Counted from the stretch's first letter, positions 37,688-49,187 are shown. The stretch: DNA of 64,000 nucleotides from Devosia psychrophila (GCF_000971275.1 NZ_LAPV01000009.1:1-64000); one strand, 5' to 3'. Numbers and translations are program-made. The notes: a model not told the origin generated them from the sequence alone.

Positions 37688-38707
37688 ATGGCGCGTAAGG
37701 CTGTGGCCACCAAGGCCAAGACGCAATCCAATATTCCCGAATTTACCAAGGAACAGGACCTCGAAGCGTATCGCGAAATGCTGCTGATCCGGCGTTTCGA
37801 GGAAAAGGCCGGCCAGATGTATGGCATGGGCCTGATCGGCGGGTTCTGTCACCTTTATATCGGCCAGGAAGCGGTCGTGACCGGCATCACCATGGCCAGC
37901 GAAAAGGGCAAGGATGCCCAGATCACCGGCTATCGCGATCACGGCCACATGCTGGTCATGGGCCTCGACCCCAAGGGCGTCATGGCCGAGTTGACCGGCC
38001 GCTCCGGCGGTCTCAGTCGTGGCAAGGGCGGCTCGATGCACATGTTCTCGAATGAGCATCGCTTCTATGGCGGCAACGGCATCGTTGGCGCCCAGGCTTC
38101 GCTCGGCACCGGCCTGGCTTTTGCAGCGAAATACAAAGGCGACGGCTCGGTCTCAATAGCCTATTTCGGCGACGGTGCAGCCAACCAGGGCCAGGTCTAC
38201 GAGAGTTTCAACATGGCCAAGCTGTGGAAGCTGCCGGTCGTGTTCATCATCGAAAACAACAAATACGCTATGGGCACCTCGATCGAGCGCGCCTCGGCAA
38301 CCACCGATTTCTCGCAGCGCGGCGCCTCGTTCGATATTCCGGGCGAGCAGGTCGACGGCATGGACGTTCGCATGGTTTATGACGCTGCCCAGCGCGCTAT
38401 CGAACATGCTCGCTCCGGCAAGGGCCCGTTCATCCTCGAAATGCTGACCTATCGGTATCGCGGCCACTCGATGTCCGATCCGGCAAAATACCGGACCAAG
38501 GAAGAAGTGACGCAGTATCGGCAGGAGCGCGATCCGATCGAGCAGGTCAAGGCGCGCCTAATTGCGGGTGGCTTCCAGACCGAGGAAGAACTCAAGGCCA
38601 TCGAGAACGGCATTCGTGCCATCGTCACCGAAGCCGCCGATTTCGCCACCAATGATCCTGAGCCCGATGCTGCCGAGCTCTGGACCGACATAACCATCAG
38701 CGCCTGA
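37688..38707 (+). CDS. pdhA: Pyruvate dehydrogenase E1 component, alpha subunit
   Basis: PdhA, with PdhB, forms the thiamine-diphosphate-dependent E1 that decarboxylates pyruvate. The 339-residue sequence shows MLLIRRFEEKAGQMYGMGLIGGFCHLYIGQEAV, GSMHMFSNEHRFYGGNGIVGAQ, the thiamine diphosphate motif GDGAANQGQVYESFNMAKLW...ENNKYAMGTS, and the YRYRGHSMSDPAKYR phosphorylation-loop region. It opens the PDH locus, and a small membrane-protein gene separates it from pdhB. Confidence 0.97.
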   Translation: MARKAVATKAKTQSNIPEFTKEQDLEAYREMLLIRRFEEKAGQMYGMGLIGGFCHLYIGQEAVVTGITMASEKGKDAQITGYRDHGHMLVMGLDPKGVMAELTGRSGGLSRGKGGSMHMFSNEHRFYGGNGIVGAQASLGTGLAFAAKYKGDGSVSIAYFGDGAANQGQVYESFNMAKLWKLPVVFIIENNKYAMGTSIERASATTDFSQRGASFDIPGEQVDGMDVRMVYDAAQRAIEHARSGKGPFILEMLTYRYRGHSMSDPAKYRTKEEVTQYRQERDPIEQVKARLIAGGFQTEEELKAIENGIRAIVTEAADFATNDPEPDAAELWTDITISA

Positions 38708-38715
38708 GGCGATAG

Positions 38716-39105
38716 ATGAGCATCCTGCTCGGAGTCATCCTGCTGTTTGCGGTGCTCACGCTGGTCGTGGCGGTCATGCAGGCCGTCGCCATTGTTCGCG
38801 TGGCGCCGGCCGGCGAACGGCTGGCTGGTTTCATGCCGCTGGGCTGGTGGAAATTCCGCCAGATCGAGCAGAAGGCCGGACCTGCCGCCGCAGCGCCGCT
38901 CAATATTTACAAGCGTGCCGTCATCGCTTTCCTGGTTTTCCTGCTGCTGGGCGTCGTGCTCAGCGGCTGGGCGGTGAACCAGCGACCGGCGCCTGCTACG
39001 GCCTCTCTTGGGGCTGAAACAAGCGTCATTCGTTCCGAATTCGCCTTCAATACTGACCTTCGCCGCGTGGCCACCATGCCCGGCGCACTATTCCTGGAGA
39101 GCTGA
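38716..39105 (+). CDS. Hypothetical two-helix membrane protein
   Basis: I recognise no family. The 129-residue product has an N-terminal helix ([25 protein letters not shown]), a loop with [18 protein letters not shown], a second helix ([20 protein letters not shown]), and a tail of about 40 residues. It sits between pdhA and pdhB, 8 bases after the former and 1 base before the latter, so it is expressed with them. The codon use looks like the neighbours. Confidence 0.78.
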   Translation: MSILLGVILLFAVLTLVVAVMQAVAIVRVAPAGERLAGFMPLGWWKFRQIEQKAGPAAAAPLNIYKRAVIAFLVFLLLGVVLSGWAVNQRPAPATASLGAETSVIRSEFAFNTDLRRVATMPGALFLES

Positions 39106-39106
39106 T

Positions 39107-40495
39107 ATGCCCCAAATCCTGATGCCCGCGCTGTCGCCCACCATGGAAGAGGGCAAGCTGAGCAAGTGGCTGGTCAAGGTCGGCGATACCGTCTCGTCCG
39201 GCGACGTGCTGGCCGAAATCGAGACCGACAAGGCCACGATGGAAGTCGAGTCGATCGATAGCGGCGTGGTCACCGAACTGCTGGTCGCCGAAGGCACCGA
39301 AGGCGTTCCGGTGAATACCCCGATTGCAGTGATCCTGGCGGAAGGAGAAAGCGCTGCACCGGCCCCCGTCGCCAAGACTGCACCCGAACCCTCTGAGGCG
39401 CCAGTCGTGCCTGCAGAGAAGGCCGCCGAGGCCGCGCCGTCGCAAGCATCCGTGCCGGCGGCTCCGAAGTTCCAGGCCGAGAACGATCCCGACCTGCCCG
39501 AAGGCGTCGAGATGGTCGAGATGACCGTCCGCCAGGCGCTGAACGAGGCGATGGCCGAAGAACTGCGCCGCGATAAGGACGTCTTTATCATCGGCGAGGA
39601 AGTTGCCGAATATCAGGGCGCCTACAAGATTACCCAGAACCTGCTGCAGGAGTTTGGCCCTGAGCGCATCATCGACACGCCAATCACCGAGCATGGCTTT
39701 GCCGGTCTCGCGGTTGGGGCCGCCTTTGCCGGGCTCAAGCCGATCGTCGAATTTATGACCTGGAATTTTGCGATGCAGGCAATCGACCAGATCATCAACT
39801 CGGCCGCCAAGCAGCTCTATATGTCGGGCGGTCAGGTCAAGGCGCCGATGGTGTTCCGCGGCCCCAACGGCGTTGCCTCGCGCGTCGGCGCCCAGCACAG
39901 CCAGGATTATTCTGCCTGGTACAGCCACATTCCGGGCCTCACCGTCATCGCGCCTTACAGCGCTGCCGACGCCAAGGGCCTGCTCAAGGCGGCTATTCGT
40001 TCGCCCAATCCCGTTATCTTCCTCGAAAACGAAGTGCTGTACGGCTCGACCGGCCTCGTCCCCAAGATGGACGATTTCCTGCTGCCCATCGGCAAGGCTC
40101 GCATCGCCCGCAGGGGCGCCGATGTCACCATCGTGTCGTTCTCGATGGGCATGCGCTACGCCACCCAGGCCACCGAAAAGCTGGTCGCTGCCGGCGTGGA
40201 CGTTGAACTGATCGATTTGCGCACGCTGCGCCCGCTCGACAGCGACACAGTCATTGAATCGGTCAAGAAGACCGGTCGCCTGGTCACCGTCGAAGAAGGC
40301 TGGCCGCAGGGCGGTATTGGCGCCGAACTGTCGGCCCGCGTCATGGAGCAGGCGTTCGATTATCTCGATGCGCCAGTGCTGCGCGTCACCGGCAAGGATG
40401 TACCGATGCCCTACGCCGCCAACCTCGAAAAGCTGGCGCTGCCCAACGTCGATGAAGTCATCGCGGCAGTGAATGCCGTGACCTATCGCTCGTAA
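39107..40495 (+). CDS. pdhB: Pyruvate dehydrogenase E1 component, beta subunit with lipoyl domain
   Basis: This is the beta subunit of E1 with an N-terminal lipoyl domain, a form typical of alphaproteobacteria. The 462-residue protein begins [20 protein letters not shown], with the lipoylated lysine K42 in ETDKATMEV. An Ala/Pro-rich linker (about 80-130) leads to the transketolase-like domain ([54 protein letters not shown]). The C-terminal domain contains [13 protein letters not shown]. The additional lipoyl domain may help substrate transfer to E2. Confidence 0.97.
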   Translation: MPQILMPALSPTMEEGKLSKWLVKVGDTVSSGDVLAEIETDKATMEVESIDSGVVTELLVAEGTEGVPVNTPIAVILAEGESAAPAPVAKTAPEPSEAPVVPAEKAAEAAPSQASVPAAPKFQAENDPDLPEGVEMVEMTVRQALNEAMAEELRRDKDVFIIGEEVAEYQGAYKITQNLLQEFGPERIIDTPITEHGFAGLAVGAAFAGLKPIVEFMTWNFAMQAIDQIINSAAKQLYMSGGQVKAPMVFRGPNGVASRVGAQHSQDYSAWYSHIPGLTVIAPYSAADAKGLLKAAIRSPNPVIFLENEVLYGSTGLVPKMDDFLLPIGKARIARRGADVTIVSFSMGMRYATQATEKLVAAGVDVELIDLRTLRPLDSDTVIESVKKTGRLVTVEEGWPQGGIGAELSARVMEQAFDYLDAPVLRVTGKDVPMPYAANLEKLALPNVDEVIAAVNAVTYRS

Positions 40496-40506
40496 GGAGA
40501 ACCGGG

Positions 40507-41904
40507 ATGCCAATCAATATCACCATGCCGGCGCTCTCCCCCACGATGGAAGAGGGCAAGCTTGCCAAGTGGCACGTCAAGGAAGGCGACAGCGTCTCAT
40601 CCGGTGACGTGATCGCCGAGATCGAAACCGACAAGGCCACGATGGAAGTTGAGGCTGTCGACGAGGGCAAGATCGGCAAGATTCTCGTGGCCGAAGGCAC
40701 CGAGAACGTGAAGGTCAATGCCGTGATCGCCGTGCTGCTGCAGGACGGCGAAAGCGCCGACGCAGTGCCCGCGCCACAGGCTGAAGCTCCGAAGGCTGCT
40801 CCGGCTGCCGAGGCGCCCAAGGCTGACGCCGGTACGGTGACCCGCGCCGATGCGGCAACGCAGACCGCGCCGACCGCCAAGGCTGACACCAACAGCAATT
40901 CTGGCTCTAGCGCTCCGGCTGCAAAGCCTGCGGCTGCTCCGGCGCCTGCCAAGTCCGACGGCGGCAAGGTGTTTGCCTCGCCACTGGCACGGCGTCTGGC
41001 CAAGGAAGCCGGCATTGAGGTTTCTGCCATTTCCGGCACTGGGCCCAAGGGGCGCGTCGTCAAGTCCGACGTCGAAGCCGCCAAGTCCGGCAAGACGCCG
41101 CTCAAGGCCGCAACGGCTTCTGCTGCATCGGCTCCAGCCGCTGGCGGCGCTGCGCCGACCGGGATGACCAAGGCGCAGGTTATCGCGCTGTACGAGGAAG
41201 GCAGCTTCGAACTGGTGCCCAACGATGGCATGCGCAAGGTCGTCGCCGCGCGCCTCACCGAGTCGAAGCAAACCGTGCCGCATTTCTATCTGTCGCTCGA
41301 TTGCAAGATCGATGCGCTGATGTCGGCTCGCGAGCAGATTAATGCGACTGCGCCAAAATCCAAGGACGGCAAGCCGGCCTTCAAGCTGTCGGTCAATGAC
41401 TTCGTAATGAAGGCCTGGGCTGTCGCTCTGCAGCGCGTGCCGATGGCCAATGCCACCTGGGCCGGTGACTCGATCCTCTATCACAAGCGCTCGGACGTGG
41501 CGGTTGCCGTGGCAGTGCCGGGCGGCCTGTTCACGCCCGTTGTCAAATCCTGCGATACCAAGACGCTTCGGGAAATCTCCGAAGAGGTCAAGGACCTTGC
41601 AGGCCGCGCCAAGTCCAAGAAGCTCGCGCCGCATGAGTATCAGGGCGGCGCCTCCTCGGTGTCCAACCTCGGCATGTTCGGCATCAAGAGCTTTTCGGCC
41701 GTGATCAACCCGCCGCATGGCACCATCCTTGCGGTCGGTGTCGGCGAAGAGCGCGTCTATGCCGACGCTGGCCAAGTCAAGATCGCCAACTTCATGACCG
41801 TGACCCTGAGCTGTGATCACCGCGCCGTCGATGGTGCCCTCGGCGCCGAACTGCTCGGCGTCTTCAAGGGCCTGATCGAAAACCCGGTAATGATGCTGGC
41901 CTAG
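40507..41904 (+). CDS. pdhC: Dihydrolipoamide acetyltransferase (E2)
   Basis: E2 forms the core of pyruvate dehydrogenase and transfers the acetyl group to CoA. The 465-residue protein has one lipoyl domain (K43 in ETDKATMEV), a long Ala/Pro/Lys linker (about 80-150), the peripheral-subunit-binding domain (about 153-190, [29 protein letters not shown]), and the catalytic domain with [12 protein letters not shown] near residue 437 holding the catalytic histidine. Twelve bases separate it from pdhB. The next gene, an SGNH hydrolase, interrupts the route to lpd. Confidence 0.97.
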   Translation: MPINITMPALSPTMEEGKLAKWHVKEGDSVSSGDVIAEIETDKATMEVEAVDEGKIGKILVAEGTENVKVNAVIAVLLQDGESADAVPAPQAEAPKAAPAAEAPKADAGTVTRADAATQTAPTAKADTNSNSGSSAPAAKPAAAPAPAKSDGGKVFASPLARRLAKEAGIEVSAISGTGPKGRVVKSDVEAAKSGKTPLKAATASAASAPAAGGAAPTGMTKAQVIALYEEGSFELVPNDGMRKVVAARLTESKQTVPHFYLSLDCKIDALMSAREQINATAPKSKDGKPAFKLSVNDFVMKAWAVALQRVPMANATWAGDSILYHKRSDVAVAVAVPGGLFTPVVKSCDTKTLREISEEVKDLAGRAKSKKLAPHEYQGGASSVSNLGMFGIKSFSAVINPPHGTILAVGVGEERVYADAGQVKIANFMTVTLSCDHRAVDGALGAELLGVFKGLIENPVMMLA

Positions 41905-41916
41905 GGGCAGGGCGCC

Positions 41917-42564
41917 ATGAAAACCATTCTAGCCTATGGCGACAGCCTGACTTATGGCGCTAATCCGCGGCCCGATGGGCTGCGGCATGCCTATGAGAAC
42001 CGCTGGCCGACCGTGCTGGAACAGGGGCTTGGCGGCAATGTCCGGGTTATTGCCGAGGGCCTTGGTGGCCGCACTACGGCGTTCGACGATGGCTCGGCCT
42101 TGTCGGACCGCAATGGCGCGCGCATCCTTCCGGTGCTGCTCGACACGCACAAGCCACTCGATATTGTCATCATCATGCTCGGCTCCAATGACCTGAAGCC
42201 GGCGATCCACGGCCGCGCGATTACCGCGTCCTATGGCATTCGCAAGCTGATGCAGGTGGTGCGCGGCCATTTCGTGCAGCCCGGCGATTTGATGCCCAAG
42301 CTGCTGATCGTCAGCCCGCCGCATCTGGTTGAGACGAAACATCCCGAGATGGGACTTCACTTTGGCGGCGAGGCTGCCATCGCTGAGTCCAAGGCCATGG
42401 CTGGCTATGCCCGCACCCGCGCGGCTGAATATGGCGCCGAGTTCTACGATGCCGCCGACGTGGCGCACGCGGACCCGCTCGATGGGGTGCATCTCGACCC
42501 GGCCAATACCCGCGCCATCGGCACGGGGCTGATCCCGCTCGTTAAATCCATGCTGGGCCTTTGA
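41917..42564 (+). CDS. SGNH/GDSL-type esterase
   Basis: This is a 215-residue SGNH hydrolase: block I ILAYGDSLTYGANP (catalytic serine about S9), block II glycine in AEGLGGRTT, block III GSNDLK, and block V DGVHLDPANT (Asp/His). There is no signal peptide. The family deacylates or deacetylates diverse esters, including arylesters and sugars. It is 12 bases after pdhC and shares a reading overlap with the next acetyltransferase gene. Confidence 0.9.
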   Translation: MKTILAYGDSLTYGANPRPDGLRHAYENRWPTVLEQGLGGNVRVIAEGLGGRTTAFDDGSALSDRNGARILPVLLDTHKPLDIVIIMLGSNDLKPAIHGRAITASYGIRKLMQVVRGHFVQPGDLMPKLLIVSPPHLVETKHPEMGLHFGGEAAIAESKAMAGYARTRAAEYGAEFYDAADVAHADPLDGVHLDPANTRAIGTGLIPLVKSMLGL

Positions 42565-42566
42565 GC

Positions 42567-43151
42567 ATGTCGATTTCTGTCAGGCCGGCCCGCAAGTCCG
42601 ATGCCGCCGAGATTGCCTTGCTGGTCAATATCGCGGTGCATGGCAGCGTGGCGAAGGGCTGGGCGCAGGACAAGCAGGCTGAGGGCACCTATGAGCCGCT
42701 CGAAGTCGGCCGGCTGGAAATGCTGAAAGACGATACACCCTTCGGCTGGCGCAGCGCCTTCATGGCCGAGGCGGACGATGAAGTGGCGGGCATGCTGCTG
42801 GGCTACCGCAAACCCGATGCACGCGAGCCGGTGCCGGTGAATACCTGGGCGCCGATGCGCCCGATCCAGGAGCTGGAAGCGGAGGCCCATGGCCGCTGGT
42901 TCATCTCAATGCTGGGCGTGCACAAGACCTGGCGCGGCAAGGGCATAGGCTCGGTGCTGCTCGACCATGCCGAGGCACAGGCAAAAAATACACAGGCGCG
43001 CGGCCAGGCATTGGTCGTCGAAGACGCCAATGCCGGCGCTCGCAAACTTTATGAAAGCCGGGGTTTCTCGGTGACAGCAAGCCGTCCCATGGTGCCGTTC
43101 CCCGGAACGCCGCAACATGGTTCGGACTGGCTTCTGATGGTGAAGGAATAA
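42567..43151 (+). CDS. GNAT-family N-acetyltransferase
   Basis: The 194-residue protein begins SISVRPARKSDAAEIALLVNIAVHG and carries the acetyl-CoA site LGVHKTWRGKGIGSVLLDHAEAQA and LVVEDANAGARKLYESRGFSVTASRPM. Substrate unknown. A TTG at 42561 within the SGNH stop (TTGA) or the ATG at 42567 could be the start. I chose the ATG. Together with the SGNH gene it forms a two-gene insertion between pdhC and lpd. Confidence 0.88.
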   Translation: MSISVRPARKSDAAEIALLVNIAVHGSVAKGWAQDKQAEGTYEPLEVGRLEMLKDDTPFGWRSAFMAEADDEVAGMLLGYRKPDAREPVPVNTWAPMRPIQELEAEAHGRWFISMLGVHKTWRGKGIGSVLLDHAEAQAKNTQARGQALVVEDANAGARKLYESRGFSVTASRPMVPFPGTPQHGSDWLLMVKE

Positions 43152-43154
43152 ATC

Positions 43155-44594
<1,440 letters not shown>

Positions 44595-44641
44595 CCGCCG
44601 CTTTCCACAGGCATCACACAGGTTTTCAAGGAGTTATCCAC

Positions 44642-45679
44642 ATGGTCAAGGCGATACAGGTCGGCCTCGGACACTGGGGATTTAGCTGGACCAAGGAAGT
44701 TATCCCCAAAGTTCCCAATATTGAGATGGTGGGCTATGTGGACAACAATCCCGAGGCGACCAAGCGGGTTCAGACCGAGCTCGGGATCGACGAGAAACTG
44801 TGCTTCCTCAACCTCGAGGATGCGTCCGCCGTGGGTGCCGACCTGGCGATCTGCACGTTGCGGACCGAGGCGCATTATCCGGTGGTGAAGCGCTGCCTCG
44901 AACTGGGGCTCAATGTCATCGTCGAAAAGCCGTTTGCGTCGACCATTGCGCAGGCCAGGGAACTGGTGGAACTGGCGCGTGCCAATGGCCGCGTGCTGAT
45001 GGTCAGCCAGAATTATCGCTTCCAGCCGGCGCCGATTGCTGCGGCCGAGCTGATCGGCGCGCAAAAGTTCGGCCCGGTGAACCTGGTGTCGATCGAATTC
45101 CGCCGCCACGCCCCGAGCCAGGGCTACCGCTATTGGGACATGCCAGATCCGCTGCTGGCCGACATGTCGATCCACCATTTCGACCTGATGCGCATGGTGC
45201 TGGGCGACGAGCCCAAGCGCGTTTCGTGCCGCACCTGGAACCCAACCGCCAGTCCCTTCGGTCACCACCCAATCGGCGTGGCGACACTGGAATTCGAAAA
45301 GGGCACCATCGCCTCCTATCGTGGCAGCTGGATGAGCAGCGGCCCAGTGACGCCCTGGGCGGGCGAATGGACCATGGATTGCTCGGAAGGCGAGATCATC
45401 TGGAGCTCGCGTGACCACTTCATGGGCAAGGCCGGTCCGGACAAGCTCAGCCTGCGCGAGCGTGATGGGGAGGCTAAGCCGCTCGACCTGCCACCGATCG
45501 AGCTGGCCGACCGTACCGGCACGCTGGGCGCCATCGCCAAGGTGATCGAGACAGGCTCCATGCCGGCGCGTTTCAGCTCAGGGGAAGATAACCTCCACTC
45601 GCTGGCGCTGGTGCAGGCGACGATCCTGTCTGCCTCACGCGGTGGCGACTGGGTCGATATCGCCGAGATCATGCAATAG
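44642..45679 (+). CDS. Gfo/Idh/MocA-family oxidoreductase
   Basis: This 345-residue NAD(P)-dependent oxidoreductase has an N-terminal Rossmann fold (AIQVGLGHWGFSWTKEV), the EKP motif in NVIVEKPFAST with the catalytic-region lysine, and DMSIHHFDLMRMVLG with the conserved Asp/His. Members oxidise or reduce sugars, inositol or similar. The GLGHWG variant does not point to a substrate. AAGGAG at about 44628-44633 supports the start. It lies between lpdA and lipA and may be co-transcribed with lpdA. Confidence 0.92.
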   Translation: MVKAIQVGLGHWGFSWTKEVIPKVPNIEMVGYVDNNPEATKRVQTELGIDEKLCFLNLEDASAVGADLAICTLRTEAHYPVVKRCLELGLNVIVEKPFASTIAQARELVELARANGRVLMVSQNYRFQPAPIAAAELIGAQKFGPVNLVSIEFRRHAPSQGYRYWDMPDPLLADMSIHHFDLMRMVLGDEPKRVSCRTWNPTASPFGHHPIGVATLEFEKGTIASYRGSWMSSGPVTPWAGEWTMDCSEGEIIWSSRDHFMGKAGPDKLSLRERDGEAKPLDLPPIELADRTGTLGAIAKVIETGSMPARFSSGEDNLHSLALVQATILSASRGGDWVDIAEIMQ

Positions 45680-45696
45680 GCGACTGCGCGCTAGGC

Positions 45697-45726
45697 AAAA
45701 AGGCCGGGTTGAACTGGCCGCCTTTG
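45697..45726 (+). terminator. Possible terminator between Gfo/Idh gene and lipA
   Basis: AAAAAGGC and GCCTTT with inner pairs form an imperfect hairpin just after the oxidoreductase gene. The short flanks make it only a candidate. Confidence 0.35.
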
Positions 45727-45766
45727 GGAGCGATATAACGGGCACACTGCCCAGTCAGGACCTCAA

Positions 45767-46720
45767 GTGGTTACGCTCATAGACAATTCGGCTCTCAAGC
45801 CGCGCCACCCTGAAAAGGCCAATCGGCCAGATAGCGTGGTTTTGCGCAAGCCGGACTGGATCCGCGTCAAGGCGCCGGGATCCCCGGTCTACAAGGAAAC
45901 CCAGCAGATCGTGCGCGAGCATGGGCTGGTAACAGTGTGCGAAGAGGCCGGCTGCCCCAATATCGGCGAGTGCTGGTCCAAGAAGCACGCCACCATGATG
46001 ATCATGGGCGAGATCTGTACCCGCGCCTGCGCCTTCTGCAACGTGCGCACCGGCATGCCTGGACCGCTCGATCCCAACGAACCCGAGAACGTGGCCAGCG
46101 CTGTCGCCAAGCTGGGCCTGCAGCATGTCGTGATCACGTCGGTCGACCGCGACGATCTGGCCGATGGCGGCGCGCAGCACTTCGCCGACGTCATCCGCGC
46201 CATCCGCGCTGCGACGCCGATGACCACTATCGAAATCCTGACGCCGGACTTTCTGCGCAAGGATGGCGCGCTCGAGATCGTCGTGGCGGCCAAGCCCGAT
46301 GTATTCAATCACAACCTCGAAACCGTGCCGTCGAAATACCTCAAGGTGCGTCCCGGCGCCCGCTATTTTCATTCGATCAGGCTGCTTCAAAAGGTCAAGG
46401 AACTCGACCCCACCATGTTCACCAAGTCTGGGATCATGGTCGGCCTCGGCGAAGAACGGAATGAAGTGCTGCAGTTGATGGACGACCTGCGATCAGCCGA
46501 CGTGGATTTCCTGACCATTGGCCAATATTTGCAGCCGACCAAGAAGCACTATCCCTTGCAGCGTTTCGTGACGCCGGACGAATTCAAGTCGTTCGCCACG
46601 GTCGCCACTGCCAAGGGTTTTGCACTGGTCTCCTCCAGCCCGCTGACACGCTCCTCGCACCATGCCGGTGAAGACTTCGCGCGCCTCAAGGGTGCTCGCT
46701 TGGCCAAGATGGGTCACTGA
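45767..46720 (+). CDS. lipA: Lipoyl synthase
   Basis: LipA inserts two sulfur atoms into octanoyl-lysine of E2 and H proteins by radical SAM chemistry, and so directly supports the PDH complex encoded upstream. The 317-residue protein has the auxiliary cluster CX4CX5C (C58, C63, C69 in [13 protein letters not shown]) and the radical SAM CX3CX2C (C84, C88, C91 in CTRACAFC). The C-terminal [14 protein letters not shown] has the conserved serine that binds the auxiliary cluster. GTG 45767 is the listed start. It overlaps the following gene by one base. Confidence 0.97.
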   Translation: MVTLIDNSALKPRHPEKANRPDSVVLRKPDWIRVKAPGSPVYKETQQIVREHGLVTVCEEAGCPNIGECWSKKHATMMIMGEICTRACAFCNVRTGMPGPLDPNEPENVASAVAKLGLQHVVITSVDRDDLADGGAQHFADVIRAIRAATPMTTIEILTPDFLRKDGALEIVVAAKPDVFNHNLETVPSKYLKVRPGARYFHSIRLLQKVKELDPTMFTKSGIMVGLGEERNEVLQLMDDLRSADVDFLTIGQYLQPTKKHYPLQRFVTPDEFKSFATVATAKGFALVSSSPLTRSSHHAGEDFARLKGARLAKMGH

Positions 46721-47163
46721 TGAAACGCTTCTTCGAGCGGCATGTGCCGCACCTGCCGCAGCGCATGTATGAAATCGTCGCTGATCTCAGCGATTATCCG
46801 CGCTTCATTCCCAACTGCAAGGCGATGGATGTCCGCCCGGACCCCGCCGCCGGCGATGCCGATATCCGCCTCGCCAGGATGACGCTGAATTTCGGCCCGG
46901 TCACCCAGACCTATACCAGCCGCGTTAAGCTCGACCCGGTCGCGCAGACCATAACGGCCAAGGCCGTCGATGGACCCTTCGCCTATCTCGACAGCGTTTG
47001 GAGCTTCGAGCCCGAAGGCATGGGCACCCAGGTGCGCTTCCTGATCGACTTCAAGATATCCAATCCCTTCATCGCCGCCGTGGCCGAACCCGCCTTCGCC
47101 GCCAAGCAGGAAGAGATCATGCGCGCCTTTGCCGACGAGGCGGATAGCCGGTTCGGGAACTGA
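46720..47163 (+). CDS. Coq10/RatA-type START-domain protein
   Basis: The 147-residue protein belongs to the polyketide cyclase/START family related to Coq10, which binds ubiquinone and helps respiration. E. coli RatA is a homologue. Diagnostic pieces are VPHLPQRMYEIVADLSDYPRFIPNCKAM, LNFGPVTQTYTSRV and SVWSFEPEGMGTQVRFLIDFKISNPF. It overlaps lipA (TGATGA junction), and this lipA-coq10 pair is conserved in alphaproteobacteria. Confidence 0.92.
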   Translation: MKRFFERHVPHLPQRMYEIVADLSDYPRFIPNCKAMDVRPDPAAGDADIRLARMTLNFGPVTQTYTSRVKLDPVAQTITAKAVDGPFAYLDSVWSFEPEGMGTQVRFLIDFKISNPFIAAVAEPAFAAKQEEIMRAFADEADSRFGN

Positions 47164-47266
47164 TCCCAGCGTCGCATTTGTCAAGCAGGTCATGACCATT
47201 GCTCGTGCGCGCAGCCTACGTAGCGGGCCGGGACGCCATCAATTGGACATCTGGCAGCAGGCGATC

Positions 47267-47291
47267 GTGCCAGCCCTCGCATGGCTGGCAC
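47267..47291. terminator. Hairpin between convergent coq10 and cinA-type genes
   Basis: GTGCCAGCC, loop CTCGCAT, GGCTGGCAC form a perfect 9-bp stem between two convergent genes. It has no T tract. Confidence 0.45.
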
Positions 47292-47312
47292 CCGTATCGG
47301 CGCAAGCCGCGA

Positions 47313-47819
47313 CTAGTCCTCGACGCCCGTCAGCACCTGGAGCACTAAATCCAGCGCGGCCTTGACGCTGGCCTTGCGGATTTCGTCGCGGCCAAGGTCG
47401 CCAAAGCGATGCTCAATGACCACCGTAGCCAGTTCTGAAGATACCGCGACATAGACGAGGCCAACCGGCTTCCTGTCGCTGCCGCCGTCGGGACCGGCGA
47501 TACCGGTGACCGCTACTGCATAGTCCGCATGCGCCGTGTTGCGTGCCCCGTCAGCCATGGCGCGGGCGACCTGATTGGACACCGCGCCATAATCGCGTAT
47601 CAGCCGCGCCTGCACGTGGATCATCCGCGTCTTGGCTGTATTGGCATAGGTGACGTAGCCGCCATATAACGCCGCCGAGGCCCCCGGAATATCGGTTAGC
47701 GCCGCGGCGATCATGCCGCCCGTGCAGCTTTCGGCAGTGACGATGGTCTTCTTTTTTTCGGTGAGCAGATCGATGATCTGTTTGCCCTGATCAGGGGTTG
47801 CCGGTGCTTTGGCTGCCAT
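47313..47819 (-). CDS. pncC: CinA C-terminal domain / nicotinamide-nucleotide amidohydrolase family
   Basis: PncC deamidates nicotinamide mononucleotide to nicotinate mononucleotide in NAD recycling. The 168-residue stand-alone domain has TIVTAESCTGGMIAAALTDIPGAS, GGYVTYANTAKTRM and VTGIAGPDGGSDRKPVGLVYVAV, the complete family signature. Its ATG overlaps the ispDF stop by one base, so it is coupled to ispDF. Confidence 0.9.
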   Translation of the reverse strand: MAAKAPATPDQGKQIIDLLTEKKKTIVTAESCTGGMIAAALTDIPGASAALYGGYVTYANTAKTRMIHVQARLIRDYGAVSNQVARAMADGARNTAHADYAVAVTGIAGPDGGSDRKPVGLVYVAVSSELATVVIEHRFGDLGRDEIRKASVKAALDLVLQVLTGVED

Positions 47820-49009
47820 TAGTCCCCCCTCGGCATTTCTACACTTGCGCTCGCCATGGCCACAATTCCTTCCTCCCGCCCGGTAAACCCGAGCTGCTCG
47901 CTTGTTGTCGCCTTGACCGCGATTCTGAATGTCGCAATTCCCAGCGCCGCCCCGATGACTTCGCGCATCGCCGGAACGTGGACAGCAATCCTCGGCGCTT
48001 CGCAGACGATTGTCACGTCCAGATTGACGATGCGGCCGCCTGCTTCATTAACAAGTTTGCCGGCATGCTTGAGGAACACCGTGGAGGCCATGCCGCGCCA
48101 CTGCATGTCGGATGGCGGGAAATGGACGCCGATATCGCCTTCGCCAATGGCTCCCAGAATGGCGTCGGTCAGCGCGTGCAGCGCCACGTCGGCGTCGGAG
48201 TGGCCCTTGAGCTTCTTGTCATGCGGAATTTTGACCCCGCCCAGCCAGACGCCGTCGCCGGGCTCGAAGGGATGCACGTCAAAGCCGGTACCGACGCGGG
48301 TTTCCATGGCGATATCTCCACCAAAAATGCGCTCTGCCCGCGCAAAGTCCTCGGGACGTGTAATCTTGAAGCTGTCGACGTGCCCCGCAACCATTGCGAC
48401 GCGCAGGCCGGCCCATTCGGCGATTTCTGCATCGTCGGTGAACTGCCGGCGGATTGTCGACGCCCGCATGTGGGCGGAGAAGATTTGCCCGAAGCGGAAA
48501 CCCTGCGGCGTCTGGGCGGCAAACAGCTGTTCGCGGTCCTCGGTGGCCGCGACCTGGCGCCCATCCAGCGAGCGCTTGATGGTGTCAATGACGCGAAGTG
48601 TGGGCAGGGCGCCTTCAAATCGCTCGAGCGCCTCCACCACATCACCAATGACTTGGGGGGGTGCGAAAGGCCGGGCCGCATCCTGGATCAACACCAGGTC
48701 GGGTCGCTGCGGCGCCAAGGCCTTGAGACCTTCAAGCACCGAGGCTTGGCGCGACGTGCCACCGATGACGGGCGCAAGTAGGCGCTCATTTGAAAAACCT
48801 AGCGCGGCGTAGCGGTCTGCATGGTCCGCATGGATAACAGCTGTTACCGATGTCACGAAGGGAAGATCCAGAAAGGCCTGAACCGTCCGCGCCAATACGG
48901 GTTTACCGCCGACAGGCCGATACTGCTTGGGGTCGATCGAGCCGTCGAGGCTGGCACGTTCCCCTTTTCCCGCAGCGACGATGATGACGGCAATGGACTT
49001 TGGACGCAT
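47819..49009 (-). CDS. ispDF: Bifunctional IspDF: MEP cytidylyltransferase / MEcPP synthase
   Basis: This fused enzyme carries out two steps of the non-mevalonate isoprenoid pathway: CTP transfer to MEP and cyclisation to MEcPP. The 396-residue protein has an IspD domain (about 1-230, VIIVAAGKGERA, IQDAARPF, TDDAEIAE) followed by an IspF domain (about 236-396, RVGTGFDVHPFEPGD with the zinc-binding Asp and His, and GHSDADVALHALTDAILGA). The IspDF fusion is common in alphaproteobacteria. I start at ATG 49009 (MRPKSIAVI). Confidence 0.96.
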   Translation of the reverse strand: MRPKSIAVIIVAAGKGERASLDGSIDPKQYRPVGGKPVLARTVQAFLDLPFVTSVTAVIHADHADRYAALGFSNERLLAPVIGGTSRQASVLEGLKALAPQRPDLVLIQDAARPFAPPQVIGDVVEALERFEGALPTLRVIDTIKRSLDGRQVAATEDREQLFAAQTPQGFRFGQIFSAHMRASTIRRQFTDDAEIAEWAGLRVAMVAGHVDSFKITRPEDFARAERIFGGDIAMETRVGTGFDVHPFEPGDGVWLGGVKIPHDKKLKGHSDADVALHALTDAILGAIGEGDIGVHFPPSDMQWRGMASTVFLKHAGKLVNEAGGRIVNLDVTIVCEAPRIAVHVPAMREVIGAALGIATFRIAVKATTSEQLGFTGREEGIVAMASASVEMPRGD

Positions 49010-49187
49010 GGAAACCGGGCACTCTAGACTTGAAAACGTCATATCGTCGTGGTCTAGCGCCCACTATGCCATGCGGCAAGTGCAGGGCTGCCGCACTCTG
49101 TCCAGAGCCATTTAAGGTGTTGCGCTGGACACTGATTTGACTATTGTGCAGGCAATATTTCAAAAGTGACCATTTCTGGGGCAGTTT

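Noticed and set aside
39047-40513. 488-codon open frame antisense to pdhB
   Set aside because: It mirrors pdhB exactly and is rich in His, Arg and Gly as expected for shadows.
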